From the NCBI GenBank assembly GCA_964564435.1, contig CAZMAT010000001.1, forward strand, positions 1 through 64,000: 64,000 nt of DNA, written 5' to 3'. Position numbers and translations under genes: made by a program. The first letter of the stretch is position 1; each line of letters opens with the position of its first letter. Shown here one piece after another: positions 33,601 to 43,096 of the stretch. This stretch comes from Fermentibacter sp964564435 (GTDB lineage Bacteria > Fermentibacterota > Fermentibacteria > Fermentibacterales > Fermentibacteraceae). The notes below the pieces were generated by a model that was not told where the DNA came from, did not search any database, and worked only from the letters and a program-made list of their open reading frames with translations.

Positions 33601-33885
33601 ATGCCGGCGCCCGACGAGATCAGGCTTCTAGCCGACCTGTTCGCACTGGCGGCCGACCCGACCCGGCTGCGCCTGCTCGCGGCCCTGCTTAATGGCGAGA
33701 AGTGCGTGTGCGAACTGTCAGGCGAGGTCGAGTCGAGCGTGTCTGCGGTGTCGCACCAGTTGAGGCTCCTGAGGGCCGGTGGGCTCGTGGACCGCAGACG
33801 CGACGGCAGGCACGTCTACTACTCGCTGGCCGACGATCACGTTGAGGCGCTGATGACGATGGGGCTCTCGCACGTGAGGGAGTAG
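33601..33885 (+). CDS. ArsR-family metal-responsive repressor
   Basis: A 94-residue winged-helix protein of the ArsR/SmtB family. The metal-sensing motif ELCVC appears as EKCVCEL (C35, C37), and the recognition helix as SSVSAVSHQLRLLRAGGLVDRRRDGRHVYYSL. Binding of As/Sb, Cd or Pb would release it from the operator. It begins four bases after the permease stop. ATG 33577, overlapping the permease, is an alternative start. Confidence 0.9.
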   Translation: MPAPDEIRLLADLFALAADPTRLRLLAALLNGEKCVCELSGEVESSVSAVSHQLRLLRAGGLVDRRRDGRHVYYSLADDHVEALMTMGLSHVRE

Positions 33886-33970
33886 CCGCGAGCTTCCGAC
33901 AATCTCTCCTGCCGAAGCGCAGGGATCGGATCGTCCGGCATCGAGGCGGACCGGCACCCGGGAGAATGGC

Positions 33971-35851
33971 TCAGGGCCTCCTGAGCCACCTGGCGATCCT
34001 GAGGGCTTCCGAATCGAGTTCGGCGAGGATGCCTGCAAGGACCTCGTCTTCCGAAGGCTGGGCGTGCCTGTCGGCATAGTCCGGTACGACCGAGGCTCCC
34101 CTCCTGTAGTCCCTCATCCTGCTCCCCGAGACGCTCTGCTTCATTTCGCCGATCAGCTCGAGATACCTCTCCATCAGAGAGCGCTCCGATTCTCCCGGAA
34201 ACTCCAGCTCGGGCAGGGCGCACAGGTGGCCGTTCATCTCGAACTCGTCGGCGGTGGGGATGCGCTTGCCCCTCTCCAGGCGCGACAGCAGGTTCGAGAA
34301 TCCCAGCCACCGTAGGTACAGGGTGTAGCCTTCTATTCCCTGGAGCCTCGCCTTGTCCGAGACGGCGCAGGCACCCGCGCCGGGCAGGTCGGCCGAAGTG
34401 TAGAAGTCGGCCTCCTTCGGCACGGCAGAGAGTGCCGCGCGGGCCCGATGGGCCTGCAGTGCGGTCTCCGAACTGGTCAGGCAGGCCGGAGGCTGGCTCC
34501 TTCGGGCATCGAAGCGGCTCCTGTGCTTTGATACGTTCCGCAGCAAGGAGAACAGGTTTTCGTAGAGCACCCATCCCGGGAGAAGGGCGGGTGCTCCGGG
34601 GGGAGCCGGGGGCTCGCCCTGCGTGACGAGGGAGAACGGATATGCGATCCTGCCCGGGGGCAGCGTCACGCCCGTGGCGATGATCGTCCCCGTTGCAACG
34701 AAGGCCGGGAACTTCACCGAGGAGCCGAGGCCGAAGAACACTCCACCCCCGATGGAGATCTCCTGGTCGGGCATCCGCGAAGTGTGGTTGCTGCCGACGT
34801 TTGCGCCGTAACCGAGGTTGCCCCCTCCATCGGGCCAGCGCGCGGCGATCAGGAGCGACTGGTGGTGCATGGCGCAGAGCGGGCCCACCAGGCTGGCCGT
34901 CACCTCGCCCGATCCGTGCGAGGAGCACGGCCCGAGCATCGAGGATGTCAGCCTCGCCCCCTTCTCGACCACGGCCCGCTCGCATACCACCGAGTCCTCC
35001 ACCATGGCCAGGCAGTCGACGGAAGCCGACCACTGGACGACCGAGGACCTGACGACCGAGCCGTCCGACACACGGCATCCCTCTCCGTCACCGCCAAGGA
35101 AGATGGAATCCCTGAGCGATCCGGGGCAGTCGAAGCGGCATCCCTCACCGACGAGGCAGTTCTCGACCAGCCGGGCGCCCCTGATGTGCGCCCCGCGGCC
35201 GATCACGCCCCTGGGCTGCGCTTCGACGAAAGAGGCGAAGCTCTCGCGGGAGGCTTCGTAATGGTCGCGGTCCTTCACCGTGACATCCCCCGAAGTGAGC
35301 CTGGATGCGAGAGATAAGCCGATTGCAGGAAGGGCCCGCAGGTCACGCTCGCCTGTTTCGACCCCGAGTTTGAGATGCGGTCCCCTCGCTAGACCGAGGG
35401 AGCTTTCGAAGGCCACCTCGCCGCAGTCCTCGATCACCGCTCCATCGAGCACGTGGTAGCCCGCCAGGAGCCCCGTCCTCTCCAGGGTTATCATGCCTTC
35501 CAGAATGCAGTCGGTGACGCCCGACGAGGATAGGATCGAGCCGGGTGCGAGCGCGAGGACCACCTCGCCCGAGAATCGGCATGACGTTATGCCGCTGAGG
35601 TCGGAGAACCGGCCGGTAGAGATCCTGCTCCAGTCGAAGGCGGTGCAGCCTGCATCGCGGAGCGCCAGCACCTCGTCGGCCGAGAGAGGCCGCGTGCCCG
35701 GTGGCACCTTCGGCGCCGCGACGGAACGCAGGGAGAGATCGAGTGCGGCGGCTATCTCTGTCCTGAGAACCGCCCTGCCGGACCTCCGCACCCCGTGGGG
35801 AGGCGTCGGAGCAGCGGCCTCGAGGGCATCAGAGACGGGCGAGGAGTCCAC
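33971..35851 (-). CDS. DUF4954 left-handed beta-helix protein
   Basis: A 626-residue protein matching DUF4954. The middle is a long run of hexapeptide-like beta-helix turns (VIGRGAHIRGARLVENCLVGEGCRFDCP, SDGSVVRSSVVQWSASVDCLAMVEDSVVCERAVVE), then a conserved NLGYGANVGSNHTSRMPDQEISIGGGVFFGLGSSVKFP segment. The fold resembles acyltransferases and sugar nucleotidyltransferases; function is unproven. It is common in FCB bacteria. It probably starts with GTG at 35851, overlapping the pepD 3' end by 23 bases. Confidence 0.87.
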   Translation of the reverse strand: MDSSPVSDALEAAAPTPPHGVRRSGRAVLRTEIAAALDLSLRSVAAPKVPPGTRPLSADEVLALRDAGCTAFDWSRISTGRFSDLSGITSCRFSGEVVLALAPGSILSSSGVTDCILEGMITLERTGLLAGYHVLDGAVIEDCGEVAFESSLGLARGPHLKLGVETGERDLRALPAIGLSLASRLTSGDVTVKDRDHYEASRESFASFVEAQPRGVIGRGAHIRGARLVENCLVGEGCRFDCPGSLRDSIFLGGDGEGCRVSDGSVVRSSVVQWSASVDCLAMVEDSVVCERAVVEKGARLTSSMLGPCSSHGSGEVTASLVGPLCAMHHQSLLIAARWPDGGGNLGYGANVGSNHTSRMPDQEISIGGGVFFGLGSSVKFPAFVATGTIIATGVTLPPGRIAYPFSLVTQGEPPAPPGAPALLPGWVLYENLFSLLRNVSKHRSRFDARRSQPPACLTSSETALQAHRARAALSAVPKEADFYTSADLPGAGACAVSDKARLQGIEGYTLYLRWLGFSNLLSRLERGKRIPTADEFEMNGHLCALPELEFPGESERSLMERYLELIGEMKQSVSGSRMRDYRRGASVVPDYADRHAQPSEDEVLAGILAELDSEALRIARWLRRP

Positions 35852-37313
35852 GGAGGAATTCCCAGAAGCGGCCGGTCGAGGATATGCAGACCCTCTCGCC
35901 CGGAGCGTGGACGCCCCTGATGTCCGGGCCCATGGAGATCATGTCCATGCCTCCGACCCTGTCGCCGATGATCCCGCACTCCAGGCCCGCATGCACGGCC
36001 TCCACGAGAGGCTCTCCGCCTGTCAGCCCCCGGTAGTGTGCGACAGCCGAGGCAAGCAGCTCCGAGGATGCATCGGGCTTCCAGCCGGGATAGCCGTTGC
36101 CCCTCGAGCTCGTGAACCCGGCGAGTCGCGCTGTCGCCTCCAGGCGGTCGACGAGGGCGTGCTTCGCGGTTTCGACGAGGCTTCTCGCGGTGAGCACCAG
36201 GGAGACAGCCTCCGCCCCGGTTTCGAGGATGGCCAGGTTGCACGAGGTCTCCACGAGCCCCTGGGACAGGCGGCTCATCCTCTCGACTCCGTGGTGGAGC
36301 GAGAGGAGGAGATCAACGGTCCTCGATGCGAACTCCGGCGGCATCACCGGCTCTTCGCCGGGTCCGTCTCCGTTGGCGGTGATCGTGATCGTGATGTCGC
36401 CGTCTACGAGGGCGAACTCCTCCCTCTGCCGGGCCTGGACCGCCGCTGCGGCCTCACGCATCCCCTCGAGGCCGTCATGGGGGGCCATCACCAGCGCCGA
36501 TGCGGTTCTGGGGATGGCGTTCCGCTTGGATCCCCCCGCCATGGCCGCCACTGCGCAGCCGTGGCCGTCGATGAGCACGCGCAGCACCCTGCCGAGTACC
36601 CTGATCGCGTTGGCCCTGCCGCTGTGGATCTCCATCCCCGAATGGCCGCCCTTGAGACCCTCGACCCTGACGGACAGAGGGACGAACCCCTGGGGCGCGG
36701 GGACCGGCGTGAACCGCCCCTCGATGGCGACGTCGACGCCGCCGGCGCAGCCGATGCAGAAGTGCCCCTCCTCCTCGGAGTCGAGGTTGATCATCCGCCT
36801 GGCCTCGAGCCAGCCCGGATCGAGATGAGAGGCTCCGGTGAGCCCCCTCTCCTCGTCGATCGTGAAGAGGCACTCGAGGGGGGGATGGCTTCCGCACCCT
36901 CCGTCGAGGAGGGCCAGCATGATCGCGACACCCATCCCGTTGTCGGCTCCTAGCGTGGTCTCGCGCGACACCACCCAGTCGCCGTCGACCTCCACACTGA
37001 CTGGATCGCGACGGAAATCGTGCGAACTCGAATCGAGCTTCTCCGCAACCATGTCGGTATGAGCCTGGATGCACACGGGCCTGCCCGACGAGGCCGGTCC
37101 ACTGCCAGGCAGCTTCACCAGCACGTTCCCCACCGCGTCGGTGAGATGGGCCAGCCCCCGTTCGGATGCGAACCCGCACAGGAAGCGGGTCATCTCCTGT
37201 TCCGAGCCGGATGGCCGGGGAATGCTCCTGACGGCGTCGAACATCCGCCATACGATCGCGGGCTCGAGGCCGGACAGGACGCTGTTCAGTCCTTCTTCCA
37301 CCGCCTCCGTCAC
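35829..37313 (-). CDS. pepD: Aminoacyl-histidine dipeptidase (PepD, M20 family)
   Basis: A 494-residue M20 metallopeptidase. The zinc site is complete: CIQAHTDMVAEK, LGADNGMGVA, TIDEERGLTGA, NLDSEEEG, and a C-terminal GVHAPGERV histidine. PepD cleaves dipeptides such as carnosine and other Xaa-His in the cytoplasm. It begins at GTG 37313, overlapping the amidotransferase stop (GTGA), and its end overlaps the DUF4954 gene. Confidence 0.93.
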   Translation of the reverse strand: MTEAVEEGLNSVLSGLEPAIVWRMFDAVRSIPRPSGSEQEMTRFLCGFASERGLAHLTDAVGNVLVKLPGSGPASSGRPVCIQAHTDMVAEKLDSSSHDFRRDPVSVEVDGDWVVSRETTLGADNGMGVAIMLALLDGGCGSHPPLECLFTIDEERGLTGASHLDPGWLEARRMINLDSEEEGHFCIGCAGGVDVAIEGRFTPVPAPQGFVPLSVRVEGLKGGHSGMEIHSGRANAIRVLGRVLRVLIDGHGCAVAAMAGGSKRNAIPRTASALVMAPHDGLEGMREAAAAVQARQREEFALVDGDITITITANGDGPGEEPVMPPEFASRTVDLLLSLHHGVERMSRLSQGLVETSCNLAILETGAEAVSLVLTARSLVETAKHALVDRLEATARLAGFTSSRGNGYPGWKPDASSELLASAVAHYRGLTGGEPLVEAVHAGLECGIIGDRVGGMDMISMGPDIRGVHAPGERVCISSTGRFWEFLRGLLARL

Positions 37314-37999
37314 CTCCCGTTCCAGAGAGGGCCGATGAAGGCCCTGAAGAAACCGCCGTCCGTGTCGGGATCGGGCCCGCCACTTACGATGAGGTCGGCA
37401 TCGAGGCCCTTCGACTCGATCTTCGGGCGTTCACGGAGGAAGAGGGCGTTCCCCGCCTCCCTCCCGAACTCGGGGTGGAACTGCACCCCGAACAGCCCAA
37501 GATCGAAGCTCACGAAGGACTCTATGAACGAAACCGGGCTCCATGCAAGGATGGCCGCCCCTTCGGGCAGCCTGACGACCTCGTCGTAATGGAACTGGAA
37601 GAGCCTCGTGGAACGGGGTATCCCGAAGAGCCCTGAGCCGAAGGGGCTCCAGAGGACTTCGAGCCAGCCCGTCTCGCCGCCCGACGGATTCCTGCGGACC
37701 GCGGAACGCCCCGAGACGGCCCTCGCGAGGAGCTGGTGGCCGTAGCAGATCCCCATCTGGCGGACTCCCCCGTCGACCGCCCTCCGGATGAAGTTCTCGG
37801 CCTCGTCCTGGAAGGGGGCGTCGTCGCAGATCGAGAGCGCTGAACCGGAATGGACGACATGGGTGTAGTCCAGGGGATCGGGAAAGCCCTGTGAGCCGGG
37901 CGTGAAGACTCCGGCCAGGGCATCGGGCGGGATCCAGCGGGATATGTCCGCACCGGCAGTGCGGTCGGTCGAGTAGTCGATCACGAGAGTCCTGGTCAT
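37310..37999 (-). CDS. Class I glutamine amidotransferase-like protein
   Basis: A 229-residue class I GATase. The nucleophile motif is MGICYGHQLLARAV and the His-Glu pair lies in FGVQFHPEF. Stand-alone members of this GuaA-like group hydrolyse gamma-glutamyl bonds or are partners of other enzymes; no specific partner is visible. GGAGCGACGGG precedes the ATG. Confidence 0.88.
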   Translation of the reverse strand: MTRTLVIDYSTDRTAGADISRWIPPDALAGVFTPGSQGFPDPLDYTHVVHSGSALSICDDAPFQDEAENFIRRAVDGGVRQMGICYGHQLLARAVSGRSAVRRNPSGGETGWLEVLWSPFGSGLFGIPRSTRLFQFHYDEVVRLPEGAAILAWSPVSFIESFVSFDLGLFGVQFHPEFGREAGNALFLRERPKIESKGLDADLIVSGGPDPDTDGGFFRAFIGPLWNGR

Positions 38000-38014
38000 C
38001 CCGTCGCTCCGCCT

Positions 38015-38458
38015 TCAGTCCGGCACGCCGGGAGCAGGGTCTCCGGCATCCTCGAAGTCGATCCGCCAGTCGAGCGGGGCTGCAGCCCTGAGCATGGCCG
38101 ACACGCCGCAGTACTTCTCCTGCGAGAGCTCGACCGCTCTGCGGATCTTCTCCACCGGCAGCCCGCGCCCTCCGAACACGTATCTGAGGGAGATCCTCTC
38201 GAAGACGGACGGATATCCGTCGGTGAGAGGAGCGGATGCCTCGAGCCGGAATGTGAAGCCCTCCACCCTCATCTTGGCGAGGATGGAGACCACGTCCATG
38301 CCAGTGCAGCCTATGAGCCCGGAGAGCAGCAGCGCCTTGGGCCTCGGGCCCGCATCCGCACCTCCGGAGTCGCCGGGGGCGTCGAGCACGAAGGTATGCC
38401 CGTCCTGCGAGATCTCGAAGGCCATGCCACCCATCCACCTGCCAGTCGATCCAGCCAT
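38015..38458 (-). CDS. OsmC-family protein
   Basis: A 147-residue OsmC-like protein. Features are the N-terminal WMGGMAFEIS, the peroxidatic cysteine in LLLSGLIGCTGMDVVSILAKMR, and a second cysteine in LSQEKYCGVSAML. OsmC/Ohr proteins reduce organic peroxides using the cysteine pair. This sequence is closest to the YhfA-type subgroup. A start downstream at 38425 is possible but would cut the WxGGM motif. Confidence 0.87.
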   Translation of the reverse strand: MAGSTGRWMGGMAFEISQDGHTFVLDAPGDSGGADAGPRPKALLLSGLIGCTGMDVVSILAKMRVEGFTFRLEASAPLTDGYPSVFERISLRYVFGGRGLPVEKIRRAVELSQEKYCGVSAMLRAAAPLDWRIDFEDAGDPAPGVPD

Positions 38459-38530
38459 CCGGCCCCCATTGCGTGAAGACGAGCGTTCTGGAATACTCGT
38501 CGATACTCATAACACGGAGGTCCGCGGTCA

Positions 38531-39589
38531 ATGCTCCTTCGCAGGATCATAAGGCGCGTTGCCCGCAGGTCGACGCGCTTCCCGTGGATCGTCCCCGCCC
38601 TGCCGAGGCCCCTCACCGTCAGGATGGACACCACGAACCGCTGCAACCTGCGCTGTTCCATGTGCCCCATGAGGCTGTCCGACCTGGATCCCGACCGCGT
38701 CTGGATGGACATGGAGGATTCCCTTTTCGCCCGCATAGCCTCCGAAGTCTTCCCCAGGGCTTCGTCGGTATCCCTCTCGTGCGGGGCCGAACCGCTCTGC
38801 AACCCGTCCTTCCCCTCACACCTCGAATCCCTCTACAGGGCCGACGTGCCCTGCCGGGAGATGGTGACGAACGGCCTCCTTCTCACCGGGGAGAGGCTCG
38901 ACGCAGTGCTCCGGCACCCACCTACGACACTCACGGTGTCCGTCGACGGGGCGACGGAGGAGACCCACGCGGCCATCAGGGGCGGGTGCGACCTGGGTGT
39001 GGTGAAACGGAACCTCCAGGCCCTCGCACGGGGCAGGAAGGCCCGCGGCAGCAGCATCCCGCACGTCGCCTTCAGCACCACTCTCCAGCGGAGGAATCTG
39101 CCGGAACTTCCCGGCATAGTAGAACTCGCGGCCGACTGCGGAGCCGCGGCGGTGAACGTGAATCTGCTCGTCCCGTACGAGGGGCTCGGAATGGCCGGCG
39201 AGGCGGTCGATCCTTCGGACCCCCTGCTGGCGGAATCGATGGATCGTGCCGGGCGAGCTGCGGCCGCGCTGGGGGTGGGCCTCCACCGGGCCGGCTCCGC
39301 CTCGCCCGGCAGGAGCTGCCGCTACTCGAAGTCATGGGTCTTCATCGCCCCGGACGGCAAGGTGTTCCCCTGCCCCTACTGGAATCTGGGCGACCCCGTC
39401 GGCGACCTGTCCGTGTCGAGCTTCAGGGATGTGTGGAGGGGCGCAGCCCGGGAGAGGCTGAGGGCGCGCCTGGCTTCGGGCGTGTACGAGGGCGTCTGTG
39501 CATCGTGCCCCGAGATGGATGGCGCTGTGCGCGGGGAGATCAGGAAGGTGCAGTTCAGGGGAAGCTGTTCAGACCGAGGAACCCCGTGA
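38531..39589 (+). CDS. Radical SAM/SPASM protein
   Basis: A 352-residue radical SAM enzyme. The cluster motif is CNLRCSMC (residues about 38-45), with LSCGAEPL replacing the usual GGEP. The C-terminal SPASM-like part carries CRYSKSWVFIAPDGKVFPCPYWNLG and GVCASCPEM. Related enzymes mature peptides, and others with this layout sit in surface-polysaccharide clusters. Here no precursor peptide or lasso/RiPP gene is adjacent. Its 3' end overlaps the convergent gene at 39555 by 35 bases. Confidence 0.88.
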   Translation: MLLRRIIRRVARRSTRFPWIVPALPRPLTVRMDTTNRCNLRCSMCPMRLSDLDPDRVWMDMEDSLFARIASEVFPRASSVSLSCGAEPLCNPSFPSHLESLYRADVPCREMVTNGLLLTGERLDAVLRHPPTTLTVSVDGATEETHAAIRGGCDLGVVKRNLQALARGRKARGSSIPHVAFSTTLQRRNLPELPGIVELAADCGAAAVNVNLLVPYEGLGMAGEAVDPSDPLLAESMDRAGRAAAALGVGLHRAGSASPGRSCRYSKSWVFIAPDGKVFPCPYWNLGDPVGDLSVSSFRDVWRGAARERLRARLASGVYEGVCASCPEMDGAVRGEIRKVQFRGSCSDRGTP

Positions 39590-40067
39590 CCATCCAGGCA
39601 TCGTCGTGGAGGTCGAGTACCGCCTCCGACTCGAGGGTGAAGCCTCCCGATGCAGAGAAGACCAGGGGGACCACCGCCCTGTCGCCGTCGTAGGAGGGCT
39701 CTCCGACAGACATCTCGTAGGGAAGATACCGCGCAGTCATGACAGGGAGCGCCACGGTCCGCTTCAGGTACTCCCGGGCGTCCCAGTCGTCTAGTTCGTC
39801 AACACCCGCCGAGTAGCCGGCAGAGGCAAGCCTGGCGGCCACACCGTCGGGGTCGGATTCGGCGGTCTCCTTCAGGGCGTCGAGCATGGTCTCCACCATG
39901 GAGAGCGCCTCATCGGATATGAGCGAGTCCACCGCCGTGGAATCGCCCGTCCTGAGGGCGGAGAAGAAGGCTTCGACAACGGGGCCGGGGTCGGTGTCGG
40001 CAGCCGATGCAGGCAGAGCTGCGATCATCAGGCTCGTGACGATGCCGGACATCGATCTCATGGCCAC
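39555..40067 (-). CDS. Exported NTF2/DUF4878-like protein
   Basis: A 170-residue protein with a signal peptide (MAMRSMSGIVTSLMIAALPASAA). The mature part opens with DTDPGPVVEAFFSALRTGDSTAVDSLIS, a pattern of NTF2-like DUF4878 domains, and ends in a strand pair (AVVPLVFSASGGFTLESEAVLDLHDDAWMVTGF). Such proteins are periplasmic and of unknown role. It overlaps the radical SAM gene tail to tail. Confidence 0.72.
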   Translation of the reverse strand: MAMRSMSGIVTSLMIAALPASAADTDPGPVVEAFFSALRTGDSTAVDSLISDEALSMVETMLDALKETAESDPDGVAARLASAGYSAGVDELDDWDAREYLKRTVALPVMTARYLPYEMSVGEPSYDGDRAVVPLVFSASGGFTLESEAVLDLHDDAWMVTGFLGLNSFP

Positions 40068-40125
40068 CGCCCGTCGGGATGATTCCCTGATGGACTATAG
40101 GCCGCGGAGCCCGGGGCTGCAACCT

Positions 40126-41343
40126 CTAGCCGCGCTCCGCCCACACTCCGAGGGTCTGTACCGCCATGTCGCGGGCGAGTTCCATGCCCCTCTCGGAAAT
40201 CCATTCCTCCCTGGAGTGGAAGAGCTCCCCCCCGGTGGGGAGGTTCACGCTGGGAAGGCCCATGAAGGAGAGCCTGGAGCCGTCGGTGCCGCCCCTTATC
40301 GCTCCCTCCCTGCACTCCACACCTGCCCTCGAGGCCCCCTCGAGAGCGTACTCCACGGGCCGCCTGTCCTTCCCAAGGATCTCGGACGGGTTCCGGTACT
40401 GCTCCTTCAGGGTGAGCACTATCTCGGAGCCGGGGTGCTTGAGGGCCATGTAGTCCCTCAGGCCCTGCATCCTGGTGCGCCTGGCATCGATGCCGGCAGA
40501 GGTGAAGTCCCTCAGGATCATCTTCACGCGGGCATCGGAGGAGGTGCCTGAGATGTGGAGCGGGTAGTCGTAACCCTCCATGCCCCTGCTGTTCTCCGGC
40601 ATCTCCTCGGTCTTCAGGGCGCATACGATCTCGGAGGCGATCCTGGCGGCGTTCACCATCAGCCCGTACGCGCTGCCGGGATGGACCTGGCGGCCCCTGA
40701 TGCGCCATTCCGCGCTCCACGCGTTGAAGGTGGCGGTCTCTATCTCTCCGATGACGCCGCCGTCGACGGTGTAGGCGAAATCGGCCCCGAACCTTCCCAC
40801 GTCGAAGTTCTCGACCCCGCGGCCCACCTCCTCGTCGGGGGTGAATGCGGCCACGATGCGGGGCCTGGGTATGGACGGATCGGCCAGCATTGTCCGGAGC
40901 ACGTCCATGATGATCGCCACACCGGCCTTGTCGTCGGCTCCCAGCAGGGTGGAGCCGTCGGAGGTGACGATCGTCGTCCCCCTGTAGCGCATCATGTCCA
41001 CCGACCTGGCAGGGTCGACCGTGACGCCGCTGCCCAGGGCGATCGGGGAACCGTCCCAGCCGTGATGGAGCACCGGGTTCACGCCCGATCCGGGTTCCTC
41101 CGGCGACGTGTCCACGTGGGCGATGAGGCCAATGACAGGCCCTCCGCCGGCTCCGGGCATCCTCGAGTAGAGCACCCCCTGCCCGCTGAGCTCCACGTCG
41201 AGCATGCCGATCTCCCGGAGCTCGGATTCGAGCATCCGCAGAAGGTCGAGCTGGGCCGGAGTGGAGGGGGCCGTGGGGGAATCCTCGTCGGACGCCGTGT
41301 CGACTCGGACATACCTGAGGAAGCTGTCGAGGAGTGATGACAT
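40126..41343 (-). CDS. pepT: Peptidase T (tripeptidase, M20 family)
   Basis: A 405-residue M20 peptidase with the PepT layout: VIGLIAHVDTSPE, LLGADDKAGVAIIMDVLR, AAFTPDEEVGRG, AYTVDGGVIGEIE and LPTGGELFHSREEWIS. It removes the N-terminal residue from tripeptides. The start at 41343 is supported by AAGGAGAACGGC. The HTH-EIIA gene diverges 84 bases away; the A+T-rich stretch between holds the promoters. Confidence 0.95.
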   Translation of the reverse strand: MSSLLDSFLRYVRVDTASDEDSPTAPSTPAQLDLLRMLESELREIGMLDVELSGQGVLYSRMPGAGGGPVIGLIAHVDTSPEEPGSGVNPVLHHGWDGSPIALGSGVTVDPARSVDMMRYRGTTIVTSDGSTLLGADDKAGVAIIMDVLRTMLADPSIPRPRIVAAFTPDEEVGRGVENFDVGRFGADFAYTVDGGVIGEIETATFNAWSAEWRIRGRQVHPGSAYGLMVNAARIASEIVCALKTEEMPENSRGMEGYDYPLHISGTSSDARVKMILRDFTSAGIDARRTRMQGLRDYMALKHPGSEIVLTLKEQYRNPSEILGKDRRPVEYALEGASRAGVECREGAIRGGTDGSRLSFMGLPSVNLPTGGELFHSREEWISERGMELARDMAVQTLGVWAERG

Positions 41344-41426
41344 GCCGTTCTCCTTTTGCGGATCGTCCTTTTCTAGTATATAGATCGCCCGAGTGGTCAC
41401 ATGTCACCCCTCCGGAGCCATCGCCG

Positions 41427-42140
41427 ATGGAGAACTTTCTGACAGCGGTCGAGGTCGCACGGTGTCTCGGGGTTTCCCTGCCCGAGGCCGACAGGATACT
41501 CCACAGGAGTTCCCTGAAGGCCACCATGGTGGGGGGACAGAAGAGATATGTGCGCGATGAACTCCTGCACTGGCTCGAGAGCACCTTCGGCAGCCTCACT
41601 GTCGAGAGGCTCCGCAATGTCGACCTTTCCAACGCCTCGAACGCGGGGCTCGATCCGTCCCAGCCCTTCGTCTCCCGCATGCTCGAGGGCAGGATCCATC
41701 CCATGGTGCCCGCCAGGACAAGGGTGTCGCTGATCAGGTCACTGGCCGACCTGGCAGTCGGAACGGGGCTCACGTACGACGAGCACCTGCTCGCCGAGCA
41801 GATAGCGTCGCGCGAGGACATAGTCTCGACAGCCCTGCCGAACGGGGTCGCGTTCCCCCATCCCCGGGACATGCGCAGCGTCTACATGGAGGATGACCTA
41901 CTCATCCTCGCCAGGACCGCCTCCCCCGTGCCGTTCGGGGCTCCCGGGGGCAGGCTGACCGGGATCTTCTTCCTGCTGCTGCTGCCCTCGCCCAGCGTGC
42001 ACCTGCACGTTCTGGCCAGGCTGAACAGGATGATAAGGGACCAGGGCCTGGTCGACGCCCTCGAGGAGGCGCCGGGCGCGGCGAACATGCTCGATGCAGT
42101 CAGGTCGGCGGAATCCGCTCTGCTGGCCTCAGGGAAATAA
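41427..42140 (+). CDS. HTH-PTS EIIA fusion regulator
   Basis: A 237-residue protein. Residues 1-50 form an excisionase/MerR-like helix-turn-helix (FLTAVEVARCLGVSLPEADRI, QKRYVRDELLHWLE). Residues about 80-230 are a PTS fructose/mannitol-type EIIA domain with the phosphoryl-acceptor histidine at 145 (GVAFPHPRD). No PTS permease is nearby, so it may be a phosphorylation-controlled DNA-binding regulator (inference). It precedes pyrBI in the same direction by about 40 bases. Confidence 0.82.
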   Translation: MENFLTAVEVARCLGVSLPEADRILHRSSLKATMVGGQKRYVRDELLHWLESTFGSLTVERLRNVDLSNASNAGLDPSQPFVSRMLEGRIHPMVPARTRVSLIRSLADLAVGTGLTYDEHLLAEQIASREDIVSTALPNGVAFPHPRDMRSVYMEDDLLILARTASPVPFGAPGGRLTGIFFLLLLPSPSVHLHVLARLNRMIRDQGLVDALEEAPGAANMLDAVRSAESALLASGK

Positions 42141-42178
42141 GCCTCAGGACCCTGCGTGGTCCGTGGAGTGGAGGTTCT

Positions 42179-43096
42179 ATGGGATTCGCGGGGAGAAGCA
42201 TTATTTCGCTTCACGACATGACGGCCGCCGATCTCGAATTGATCATGGACACGTCGGGCAGGATCAAGGCCGGCCGGGAGAAGGGATTCCTGCAGGGCAG
42301 GACCATCGCGGTGATGTTCTTCGAGGCCTCCACCAGGACCAGGCTCTCGTTCGAATCGGCGATACAGCGCAGCGGCGGCACGGTGATAGGCTTCGCCAAC
42401 CCGGCGTCCTCGTCGCAGAGCAAGGGCGAGTCCTTCGCCGACACCATCTCCACCGTCACGGGGTACTGCGACGCGATGGTGATCAGGCACCCCGTGGAGG
42501 GATCGGCCAGGCTCGCATCCGACATCGCCTCGGTCCCCGTGATCAACGCAGGCGACGGCGCCAACCAGCACCCCACCCAGACATTCCTCGACCTGTTCAC
42601 GATGAAGGAGTCCTTCGGGAGGCTGGACGGGCTCCACATCGGGATGCTCGGCGACCTCAAGTACGGCAGGACCGTCCACTCCCTGGCGACCGCCATGGCG
42701 ATGTTCGGCGCACGGATGACCTTCATCTCCCCGCATACCCTCCAGATGCCCGAGATGATAAAGCGCGAGCTCACCCAGGCCGGCGTCTCCTTCCGTGAGG
42801 TGCGCCAGCCGGAGGAGGCCGGGGACGACCTCGACGTCCTCTACGTCACGAGGATCCAGCGCGAGAGGTTCGGCGATCCTCAGGAATACGAGAGCGTCGC
42901 CCACAGCTTCAGGGTGACCGCCGACACGATCCGCGGGCTGGGCGGCAGGGTGCTCGTGATGCACCCGCTCCCCAGGGTGGACGAGATAGCCGAGGACGTG
43001 GACCGGCTGCCGAATGCCATCTACTTCCGCCAGGCCCACAACGGGATCCCGACCAGGCAGGCCCTGCTCGGGCTGGTCACTGGAGGTCTGTCATGA
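42179..43096 (+). CDS. pyrB: Aspartate carbamoyltransferase catalytic subunit
   Basis: A 305-residue ATCase catalytic chain: carbamoyl phosphate plus aspartate to carbamoyl aspartate in pyrimidine synthesis. Motifs are FFEASTRTRLSFESA, the SSQSKGES loop, GDGANQHPTQTFLDLFT, GDLKYGRTVHSL and MHPLPRVDEI. GTGGAGGTTCT precedes the ATG. It overlaps pyrI by ATGA, as in the classical pyrBI operon. Confidence 0.97.
   Translation: MGFAGRSIISLHDMTAADLELIMDTSGRIKAGREKGFLQGRTIAVMFFEASTRTRLSFESAIQRSGGTVIGFANPASSSQSKGESFADTISTVTGYCDAMVIRHPVEGSARLASDIASVPVINAGDGANQHPTQTFLDLFTMKESFGRLDGLHIGMLGDLKYGRTVHSLATAMAMFGARMTFISPHTLQMPEMIKRELTQAGVSFREVRQPEEAGDDLDVLYVTRIQRERFGDPQEYESVAHSFRVTADTIRGLGGRVLVMHPLPRVDEIAEDVDRLPNAIYFRQAHNGIPTRQALLGLVTGGLS

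Noticed and set aside
38531..39589. Radical SAM/SPASM gene as a RiPP maturase cluster
   Set aside because: No candidate precursor, protease or transporter lies beside it.
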